Assembly (NCBI GenBank): GCA_024399965.1
Contig: JAKSNJ010000003.1
Span: 1-64,000 of the forward strand
Source of the DNA: Paludibacteraceae bacterium
Lineage (GTDB): Bacteria > Bacteroidota > Bacteroidia > Bacteroidales > Paludibacteraceae
Direction: 5' to 3'
Length of the DNA stretch: 64,000 bases
Part shown: positions 1 to 10,300 of the stretch, in pieces
How the letters are laid out: each line of letters begins with the position of its first letter
Position numbering within the stretch: the stretch's first letter is position 1
Program-made: the position numbers and the translations under genes
The notes under the pieces: generated by a model
Seen by the model: the letters and a program-made list of their open reading frames with translations, nothing else
Told to the model about the DNA's origin: nothing
Databases searched by the model: none

Positions 1-13
1 TAGATTGTCTTAT

Positions 14-256
14 CCTGTTTGCAACATAACATCAACATAACATGGTCGATGGGCGACAATACGGGGAAAGATAGGGGCGAGTAAAGCGCCTGTATATTTC
101 GTGACCACATCGCGACCACTCAATCACTGCCAAAACCAAAGATTTTGCATCCAAAATACACCCCAAATTGCAGTCCAAAAATACCCCAAATTCACCCTCC
201 GTGTATCGTTCGTGTATCGTTCGTATATCGTTCGTGTCGAGATAGACGAACGATAA
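14..256 (-). repeat. Dispersed repeat element, copy A
   Basis: On the minus strand this stretch matches 40476-40684 (plus strand) almost throughout. Shared parts, in order: a 9-bp stem ATCGTTCGT/ACGAACGAT, three 11-bp iterons containing GAACGAT, a G/T-rich stretch, a highly conserved core around GTGGTCGCGATGTGGTCAC, and an end GTTATGTTGCAAACAGG. Copy A carries an extra 11-bp duplication (ATGTTATGTTG twice) near that end. It lies directly after the stop of the outer-membrane gene, so its stem could serve as that gene's terminator. No transposase or conserved reading frame is present. Confidence 0.85.
201..233. repeat. Three 11-bp iterons within element copy A
   Basis: On the plus strand GTGTATCGTTC occurs twice, followed by GTATATCGTTC, all exactly 11 bp apart. 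The same position in copy B has three related 11-mers ending in ACGAACGATGA. An 11-bp phase places each unit on the same face of the helix. Confidence 0.85.
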
Positions 257-260
257 CGGG

Positions 261-1349
261 TTAGCGGCGGGAGGATTTTTTGGCCTGTTCGCAGAGAATA
301 CACTTGTCACGCTCCGGCAAACTGAACAACATCGTGAACTTGATTCCGGCAAAGAGATTATGCATCTTACAATCCTTCGCCAAAGCAGAAGCAAAGACAT
401 GCGTCATCTCAAACTGGTCAAAATTCCACTTGCGGTCAAAGTCAAAATAGAACGGATTGACATCGCTTGACGGCGCCAAGTTGAGTAAACCGTAATCGAC
501 ATACGCCCCCAAGCGATAGCGTCCGGCATCGCGTCTGAACTCATAGCCCAGTTCGGCGGACAAGAGTACATCGGTTCGGAAGTCAATCTTCTTGCCCGTT
601 TGCTTGATTTGCACCAGATTGCGGTAGCCGTGGTTGTCCATTTCGTGCGAGACACCATTAAACTGATTATAGACCGCCGTAGAGGTGACATTCTGCTGCA
701 TATAGATTTTGCCCCACAGTGCCATATTGAGTTTGGCCCCAAGCAAGCCATAAAAGCCGTTATAGGCGCCACCAAACAAGACGGGCACCTCCAAATAAAA
801 GGTGCGTACGACATCGCGTCGGTCGTTGATTTGGTAGGTGAGCACGTCGATAGGCAGGCCATAGGAGTCCACCAACTGTCCGCCCTTGCCCTCGGTAAGC
901 CAACGGCTATCATAATCCCACATAGCGGTAGCCAAGTCGCTATTGGTGAAGGAATAGTCGTCCTGATAGTACCGCACGCCTTGGAAATGTGCCCCAGCCC
1001 CCACCTGCAAGAGGAACCAACTATAGGACATCTCATAGACGAAGCCCAATCCGGCATCGTAGCCCCCGGGCGTAGAAGAGACGGTAGGCACATCGTGCAC
1101 AATAGCCGAATAAGCACCATTGAGCCACATACCCAACGAATGGTGGACACCGGCATCAGACGAAGACATCAAGCCGTGTACGTTCTTATCGGGCTGTTTG
1201 TCGGCTTTGGTGAAGTGTTGCGCATCGGATTGCGTCAATTGGACGGTCGATTTATTATCGGACACGATACGTTTCTGCGCGACCGCTGTCTGCGCCATCA
1301 CCAGCGCAACGGTCAGCAAGAGGACGGAAAATGAATTATACTTAGTCAT
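261..1349 (-). CDS. Outer-membrane beta-barrel protein, exported
   Basis: About 362 aa. The ATG at 1349 is preferred over an upstream in-frame TTG because it opens directly on a signal peptide (MTKYNSF... ending TAVAQ). The mature protein has alternating aromatic and glycine-rich strands typical of Bacteroidetes outer-membrane barrels, and the final strands end in LFAGIKFTMLF. The C-terminus has a Cys pair (CILCEQAKKSSRR). The start codon lies 14 bp after the stop of the giant surface protein, so the two are almost certainly co-transcribed. In gliding Bacteroidetes a barrel of the SprF/PorP group is encoded next to the giant adhesin SprB. This barrel may play a similar partner role, but it lacks obvious PorP signature sequences, so that is inference from position and topology only. 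Confidence 0.8.
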   Translation of the reverse strand: MTKYNSFSVLLLTVALVMAQTAVAQKRIVSDNKSTVQLTQSDAQHFTKADKQPDKNVHGLMSSSDAGVHHSLGMWLNGAYSAIVHDVPTVSSTPGGYDAGLGFVYEMSYSWFLLQVGAGAHFQGVRYYQDDYSFTNSDLATAMWDYDSRWLTEGKGGQLVDSYGLPIDVLTYQINDRRDVVRTFYLEVPVLFGGAYNGFYGLLGAKLNMALWGKIYMQQNVTSTAVYNQFNGVSHEMDNHGYRNLVQIKQTGKKIDFRTDVLLSAELGYEFRRDAGRYRLGAYVDYGLLNLAPSSDVNPFYFDFDRKWNFDQFEMTHVFASALAKDCKMHNLFAGIKFTMLFSLPERDKCILCEQAKKSSRR

Positions 1350-1363
1350 AGTTGTTACCAAAA

Positions 1364-4300
1364 TTAATGCACAATAACTTTAACCTCTCTCTCTCCTGCG
1401 CCACGGTCATAGAGCCGGAAGACATAGGTACCCGGCACAGACGGGATACGCACTTGGAAGGCATTGTGGTCGAGATTATCGTAGGAGCCCTTGGTGAAGA
1501 GCGAGCCGTAGATATCGTAGAGTTCATACTGACCGCCACTGACGGAAAGGATATTGACGACAGGATTTTCCCTAACCACCTCAGTAGGCACGACAGAGAC
1601 ATAGGGCGTGGTCGGCATGACGGGGTCGTCCTTGGTAATAGAGGGCGTCATCTCGCAAGAGCAGATGTAGTAGTCCTCGCCGGAACGCCGCAAAGCGACA
1701 CTATAGTGCGCCTCGGTATCGAGGTAATGCGGATTGTAGTAATACGGTCCGGTCTCGCCAATCAACTGCTCGTTGTTCTTGTACCACTGATAGCCGGAGA
1801 ACTCGTATCCGCCGTTATAGGCAGGAGCAAGGGTCTGAATGACATCGTCCCAGTGCTGCGGAATAATCCAACTGGGGTAATGTACCGTAAAGGATATATT
1901 CTGCGAAGTCAAGGACGAATCAATACAAACGCCCTCGAAATAGAGTTTTGCCGAATAATTATCGGGGCGCACATAATCGAGCCGGTCAGCACGATAAGGC
2001 ATATCCAAATAGAGGGTATCGTCGGTGACAGGCAGATGGTCGGCATCAACAAATCCGTGCTGCTCGGCAGCGGTGGAGTAATCTACCCTGTAAGAGCGCG
2101 GACGCTTGCCGGAGAAGGTAAACGCCACCTTGACTTGCGAAGCATCGGCACAGACATTGAGCGCCTTAACCTGCAGGCGTGTAGGCGGAATCTCGGTGAG
2201 GTAGAGCGTAGTGATTTCAGGACAGTTGAACTGATTGAGCGCCTCATAGTGATAGGTGCCGCCCCGTGTCCACGCAGAGTCACGGAAGACATAGGTATCA
2301 CCAGTGCAGAGCGTGTCGCGAATGGTGTCGTACTGGAAGGCGCAAACCGTCAAATCCAAATGATAAACCGAGTCGCACAACGTATATCGAGTGGTCAGCG
2401 AATCATAGAAGGAGAAGGACTGCTTCGTATTGGGAACGACCGTGATGTCCTTGACCGTGTTATGCCACGTGAAGGTGAAACTCTGATCCGCACAGATGAC
2501 GGAGTCGATTTGGAAAGCATACGCCTGTTGGACGGTGAGATTGAGACAGTAGATACTATCGCAGCCCCAGTTGGCCGTTTGCAATTTAATCGAGTCGTGC
2601 GCCACCGTTGCCTTGTCATAGTGGTAGGAACGATCGTGCCAAACAAGCGTTTCATTGGAGCAAATCGTCGTATCACACACGAAGCGATAGGTAGGATGAA
2701 CAGTCACGATATGCTGCACAGCACTATCGCAGCCCAAGACGGAGGTCAAGACGGTATCCAAGGTGAAGACAGCCGTTTGGTGCGTGGGCGATACCCACTC
2801 GCCGCGAGCGTTATAAATATGTCCGTGGAAATCGTAGGTTTCGGAATCGCAGATGTCAAAGTTCTCGGGTGTCGGTTCATAGGTGGGATAGACGGTCAAC
2901 GTGAGTATATACGTTGAGTCGCAGCCGTACCCGGAAACGGAGGTGGTGGCATAGGTAATGGTATCGTGCCAAACACCAGCCGAGTACGTACCTTCTTTCT
3001 TCGCGCCACGGTAGTCATGTCCCTGCCACGAAATCATCTCATTGTCGCACATCGTCCGCTGCTCCTCAAAGCGGTAAACAGGCAGCACGGTGAGTTGCAA
3101 CTCAAATAAACTGTCGCAACGGTTAGCACGGCTGGCGAAGGACTTGGTATAGGTGTAATCTCCGACCACATCCTGCATAGCCGGTCCCTCATCGGGTATC
3201 AATATATCGCCGAACGGATTGGTCCACGTATATTGGGCTGTGAGGGTATCCTGACAGACCGTATCCGTTTGCAAGAAACGCCATGTGGGATAGACGGTAA
3301 CCTTGTGCAAGACGGCACTATCGCAGCCATGTACGGAAGCCACGACGCTATCCAAGGTGAAGGTTTGCACCTCACGTGTGGGCGAAACCCACTCGCCGTT
3401 GGCATTGTAGATATGACCGTGGAAGTCGAAGGTCTCGTTGTCGCAAATCGTGTCGTAGGTCTCAACAGCATCGTAGGAAGGATATACCACCAAGCCAAAG
3501 ATATAGATGGAGTCGCAACCAAAGACCGTTTCGAAGCGCACCGTGTCGGTATAAGCACCGGCAGCCCACTCACCGCCGGCCTTGCTGCCGACATAGGTCT
3601 TGCCCTGATAAACGATACTCTCGTTATCACAGATAACAGCCATCGAGTCAAACTCGTACGTGGGCAATACAACCAACTCCAAGAAGTAAGACGAGTCGCA
3701 GGTCTGCTGTATGGTCTCATAGCCCTTATGGAAATGGAAAGTACCCGACTGATTGATTAAGATAGGTTCGTCCAACAGGACTTCGTCGCCGTGCTGGTTA
3801 ATCCACGTATAGGTGCTATTGACGGTATCGCGGCACACCGTATCCGTCTCATAGAAAGCGTAGGTGGGATAGTTGCGCAGGGTGAGGTGATAAACCGAGT
3901 CACAGCCAATGCCGGTATCACACGTCGGACACGTACTTGTACGCAAACTATCGGCATACTCACCTGCCGTATGATACCACTTGCCACGCCACAGCAACGA
4001 GTCGCCCACGCAGATGGTATCAACGGTATAGAAGTCGTAGTTCTGACAGAAGGTTACGTCCAAGTAGTGCAAGCCGTTGCAACCATATTCCGTTTCGTAG
4101 GTAGCGGTGAAATGCTGCACATTGCCAATAGAAGAGGGGTTGTAGTAGATCTTCTGGTCATACCAAACGACGGTATCGTTCTTACACATCGTAAACGACT
4201 CGTGCGTCTCCAAAGAAGGTACTACGGTCAAGTGAAGCACATAGATGGAGTCCACACCGTGAACGACAGTCTTGAGCGAGTCGTAATAGATGCCTGACGA

Positions 4301-7300
4301 GCGGTGGTTGAGGTCGGTATATTTACGCCAATTATAGGTGACGTTGGAGCAGGTATTGTCGTACATATCATAGCGATAAGAGGGATACACATCTACACTA
4401 TCGTACACAATACTGTCGCAGCCCAATTGGTTGGGTACCGTATCAATGAACATGAAGTGACGGTCCGGACGCGTCGGGTCGGTATAGTCCAACACGTGGA
4501 AATCTTCGCCCTTACGACATGCCTCCTTGCCCCACTCGCCACTCGGGCAGAAGGACCACGTGGTGTTGTTATCGCCCAAGACATGGTGCAGATAAGTGCG
4601 GTTGATCCCGCGTACATCCAAGTTGAGCACACACACACTGTCGCAACCGAATTGCGAGAAGTAATGCACGGAATCCTCATGAGCGCCCTTGCTCCAAACA
4701 ATAAACGTATCTATTTGGTTGTCAGCCACCATTTGATTGAGCAAGGTGCTGTCGTTGAAGTAATTACCCACATAGAGGCGGTTCTGCCAGCGGAGCGTGT
4801 CGTTGTCACAAACAGCTAACGACTCAGGAACACGATAGGTAGGCGGAACGTAGAGCGTCAGCGTCCACACACTATCGCAGAGCGTGGTGCGACTATGCTG
4901 CACATGCGGGTCGGTAAAGTATGTTTGGGTTTGGAGCGAGTCAATGAAAGTAAACCAGCCGGACTCGTCCGTGGCAATGGTCGTGACACGCTTGTTGCGC
5001 AGTATATCAAAGATGATATGATGCTCATGCTCTGCCCATTCATAGGGTGACGACTGGCAAACCGTATCTTGGAACTGATAAGCATAGGTCGGCATACGGT
5101 ACAACTGAAGCGAGAAGATAGAGTCAAAGCCGTAGATGGTCTTCAAACTATCGTCCTTGAACAAGAACTCACCCGGAATATCTTTCCCTGCAAAGTAGCG
5201 TGAACGCGTGCCACCGTCCTGCGTCGGGGCCTTCCACTCATAGACGCAGTTATCGCAAACGAAATCAAATGTCGTATCACGATACACCTTACCCAAACGT
5301 ATATTCAGCACCAAAGTACTGTCACACGTATGCGTGCCGACAGGCAATGTTGGGTAAGAAACGGTATAGGTGGAGTACGGCTCCTTAACCGTGACGACTT
5401 GCTCGTCGGGAGCAGGCGTATAAGAGCAGTTGGCGCCCACGTAGGTCTTGCCCTCCCATTTGATAAACGCCTCATCGGACATGGTATCGGTTCGCTCAAA
5501 ATAGTACGAGGGCAGCACACAGAGATTCATCACCATCACACTATCGCAGCCACCGATGGCACCACATTCGGCACAGGTGCGCGTACGGGTGGAATCGACA
5601 TAGACATAATTACCTGCCACCGGGATAGGCAAGGTCGCGGGATCGACTTGCTCATGTTGCTGATTATAGACCAAACGTCCCTCCCTATACTGCCACTCCC
5701 AAGTGGTATTGATTGTATCACGGCAAACGGTATCGTACTTTTGAATCAAGTAGGTAGGATGAATATATGTAACCTGCGCAACGGCACTATCGCAACCCAA
5801 GGCAGTGGCAATCGTATCGACCACCACCTGACGGCCAATCGTGATGTCGCCTTCGGTATGCAACTCCGTATCGCAAACGTGGAAATAAACCGTATCCGTA
5901 GCAGCTACAGCGGGGTACGAAGGACGGATATGCAGTACAAGGTTCCACGTCGAATCACAACCATGTATAGTCTGATGAACGGTATCGTCCGTAAACGCCT
6001 CCTGTGCAGGAAGGTTAGTAAAGACATGATGATAATCTGCCTCATCGTACGTACCCTCGAAATACTGACCGACATAGAGGCGATTCTCCCAATGCAGCGT
6101 ATCGTTCTCGCAAATTGTATATTCGGCCGTTTGGTTATAGACGCTGTCCACACGCAACTGCAGCGCCCACACGCTATCGCACGAATGCGCACCGACCGTT
6201 CCGATGCTGTCGTAGAAGATATACGTTCCACATGCCAAAGCAGGCACGTAGTCCGTTAAGGTAGTAATCCACTCGCGGGTATCTGTGCGGTAGAGCGCAC
6301 GAGGATGGTCAAGCCACTCATAAGCATTCCCTTGACAAACCGAATCCACATGCGTGCGTTCTGGTGCCACAGGGTAGTAAGGCAAGATGGTCAACTCCAA
6401 GTTGTAGATAGAGTCAAAGCCACGTACCGTCTGGTAGGGGTCAGCGGTGGTGTAAAGCGTTTGCCCACTCCACTCGTCAAACGGAATAACCCGACGCACG
6501 AACGTAGCGCCTTCGCTGTCAACACCGTACCACGTATAGTCCTCGTTGCCGCAGGTTACAGCCCGTAAGGTATCACGGAACACCTCGCCAATACGCAAGT
6601 AGAGGACACGCGTACTGTCGCAATGACGATTGCTACCAGCCACGTACGTATCCCAATGCAACTCTATAGTGGTGTCTTTCGTGACGGTGATGTCATGAGG
6701 CGTAGTAGCCAACACGCCACCGTAGGTAACGCCTTCCCAAGTGAAGGTCTGCTCCTCAGACATGACTGCCATCGAATCCGTGTAGTAAGACGGCAGAACA
6801 GTCAGCCGCAGCAACCACACACTATCACAATCACAGCCATTGACGGTAAGCAGCGAATCGTAGTAAGTGAAGGTGCCCGCCTGATTGATTGGCAAGGCAG
6901 CAAAGCGTGCAGGATTGTGCCCCACCCACTCATATGTTCCACCGACGGTATCCTGACAAATCGTATCTGAATACTCCTGATAATAAGACGGATTGAGGAG
7001 GATAGTCAGTTTTTCGGAGAACTCGCAGCCATATTCGGCATCAATGACTTGCTCGTAGGTGTACGTTCCCGGCAAACTATCTTTCGGCGAGAAGGGATGC
7101 CGTTGTACGCCAAAGAAGAAGAAGGGTTCGTTTTGGCACACAACCGTATCTCGTACTTTGTCTGCATTGTCCACCACATGCAGTTGGAGCGTAACGACAC
7201 TATCGCAGCCCAAGACGGTGGCAATCGTATCGTTGATAGTGGTATCGGCACTAAAAGTGAACTTGGCAGCATCGTGTCCAGTCCAAACGTAAGGAGCATC

Positions 7301-10300
7301 TTTGGAACAGATGGTATCCTTAACGATAACCGTTCGCTCGTCCTTGTAAGAAGGATTAACCGTAACGTGCAGACGATAAATACTGTCACAGCCCAAGCCG
7401 GTCGGTTCGCAGTCGGCACACTCGGCATTGTGCAAGGTATCATACAACACGTATTCACCCCACTCGTCCGTGATATGCTCTATCTGAATCGGGTCACCGT
7501 CTTCATCTACAAAGGCATGTCCCTCGTGCAAGGTCCACGCAAACGGGTCACCCTGACAGACGGTAGAATCTTCCTCCTGATAGAAGGTGCGGTAAACCGT
7601 CAAATTCAAGTCAAAGACACTATCGCAACCAAAGACGGACGTATAAGCAGCCGTATTGGTATAAACACCTTTGGAAACGATGGTATAGGTCGGTTGCGCC
7701 GGCGTGCCGGAGAACTGACTACCCACGTACAAGGTGCCTTGCCACGTTAGGGTGTCGTTGTCACACATGTGGATATTGTCCGTAGTGGCGTACAAGGGGT
7801 GTACCATGAGAGACAGTACCCAAATAGAGTCCGTTTCAATCGGCTTGTCATCTACCACAATCGCCATTCGCAAACTATCGATAATCGTATAATCCCCTGC
7901 CGTAAAATACTCCGAAGACAACTGGTTGGACCAGATGTGCCGATTATTGGTGGCGTCCCACAACAGACGCGGCTCCGGTGAAGACAAATCGTATTTGTCC
8001 GAACTGGTATGGTTGGTCCACGTATAAACACCATCGGCACATATCTCGCCCTCTATGGTTTGAATGAACGTGTGACCAATCGTGATTTCCAAACGGTAAA
8101 TACTATCACAACCCTCAACAGACTCCAACGAATCATGATAAATATACGGCTCCGGATGCTCCTCAAGAGGACCGAACACCCGTCCGCGCCACTCAAAGGT
8201 CTCGTTATCCGCCATGCTGTGCAATTGCTTGTTCAAGTACGCTTTATGACGCATGATGGTCAAGGTGGTGATACTATCGCAACCACTATGCGATACCAAA
8301 CTATCTACGAAAACATTGGCAATACCCGGAGTCGTTTTGGCAATATCTGCAGTCGGTATGCGGCAATTATTGTTGCTATCCCAAACCGTTTCGGAAGTAC
8401 AATCGTCCCACGTATAAGGTATGAGTTCCAAACTACCCGTTGTCGGATTATAGAACTGACCGCAATCCGTATAAGAACGCTCCTGATGATAGAACGTGGC
8501 TATGTATAAGTTCAGAACGAATATACTATCACAACCACCTTGGTCACAACTGGGGCAAGAGATTGTCTTGACGGTATCACGGAACTCAAACCATTTGCAC
8601 GTATCGTCATCGGTAAAGTACATCTCACGCACGAGCGAATCAGGATTCAAGCGCCCGTCTCGCCGCCACTGATAAGGCAAATCCCACTGACCGTTGGAAC
8701 AGAACGTGTCCCGCTTGAAAATCATAAACGTATCACAGATATGCAGGTTAACCTCAAAGATACTGTCGCACCCTATGAAAGCGTTCGCAGTGTCGTAACG
8801 TGCCTTCATATCGTTGCAACCGATTGTTTTGATAGTGTCGAGGTAACGTCCCTCGTGGTCAAAAGTCTCGTCTTGGAAATACAGACTGCCCGGGAAACGT
8901 AAGAGCTCGTTCACACAAACGGTAGTGTCCAAGATAATATGCACCGTGTCGCATACGTACAACTCAAATGTCACCGTACTATCGCAATCCGCGATGGTAG
9001 TATAATGCCGCGTCCACTGATTCAGCCCTAACTCAAAGCCCAACTGATAGTCGCCGGAGATAGAACCGTCCTTGCTGACAAACATGGTAGAATCCATCTT
9101 CTCGGCACGCGGGTCAGTGTGTGTAGCATCGTCCACGAAACAATACATGGTGTCCGTGATACATGCCATTCGGCGAATCGTATCATTGTAGGAACGGAAC
9201 ACATGAACCATCGTTCGCAACGTATCGGAATAAACCGGTAAGGTATTTTCACACAAGATATGCTTGCGGTAAAGCAACAAGTCTGTTTGGTAGAGTGTAT
9301 AGGGGTCACGGTCTTGCGGGAATCTGTCTAACTGCGGGTCATTCACAAACCGATGCTCAAAGAATTGGTCCAACGACTCTATATCCGTACTCGCCTCACG
9401 TGCCACTAACTTATTGGTCAGCACACGGCCTTTTTCGTCACATTCATATACCTTCCAAACCACTGAATCCAAATTCCACTCTTTATGCAACTTGCCGTAG
9501 AACTTGAGAGTAGTGCTGTCGCAGATATAAGCCGTGTCCAAACGTACATCTTTCTTGCTAAGCCAATCAGCCAGCTGACGCTGATACCAACCATCATTCT
9601 CTCTGTACGGCAAATCATACGAATACGGTGACATGACCTGTTCCGGATTTTGGATATAGAGTGAATCGCCGTCCAAATAAGGGTTAAAGTCCAAAGTGTA
9701 TTGGTAACCGATACCATCCGTTATACCATATACGAAACCGACAAAACCGTCTCCGGAAGTGGAAATATCGAACCAACTTGACTCACTACTTTCCGAAAGC
9801 AAAATGGAGCCATAAGACATAGACGGATCTCCCAAGAAGGGCGAGAACGCAGTTGGGTCAATTGTCACAGGTCCGTTCTTGCCAACAATGGTCAACAATC
9901 CAATTTCAGATGTTTTTACAATCAAGTGTACCAAGTGCTTTTGGTACGGTTCCCAGCCCGAGGAAGTCTTTTTGGGAGTTAGTTCCTTGGTAACGACACG
10001 AACCGACTTGACACGCGAATCCCAACCGGCTGCACGGGCATCGGCAGGGTTACCCCAGTTGATTGTCTGTATTTTGGTGCCAATACGAATACGCTCGGAG
10101 TTGGCAGCACCACTGGTCATGTATTGTGTACACATGATAGGTTTGTCGCTATGAATCATTACATCGGTCAACATCATCTCGTCCGAACGAAGCATCATAC
10201 CGACATCTCCCATGCCATCACCACTATTCGCCAACGTATAATTTTCCTCTATCAACTCGCCGTCCACATTAGACAAAACCTGTACGTGTGTATTGGAATA

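Noticed and set aside
32..400. Open frame shared in part between repeat copies A and B (LVLAVIEWSRCGHEI)
   Set aside because: The shared peptide comes from the conserved DNA core. After it the two copies shift frame and diverge, and neither has a plausible start, so the element is non-coding.
1352..2917. Long open frame (521 aa) on the plus strand, antisense to the giant protein gene
   Set aside because: No signal peptide, motif or ribosome-binding site. It is opened by the biased codons of the repetitive gene on the other strand; many similar antisense frames occur along it.
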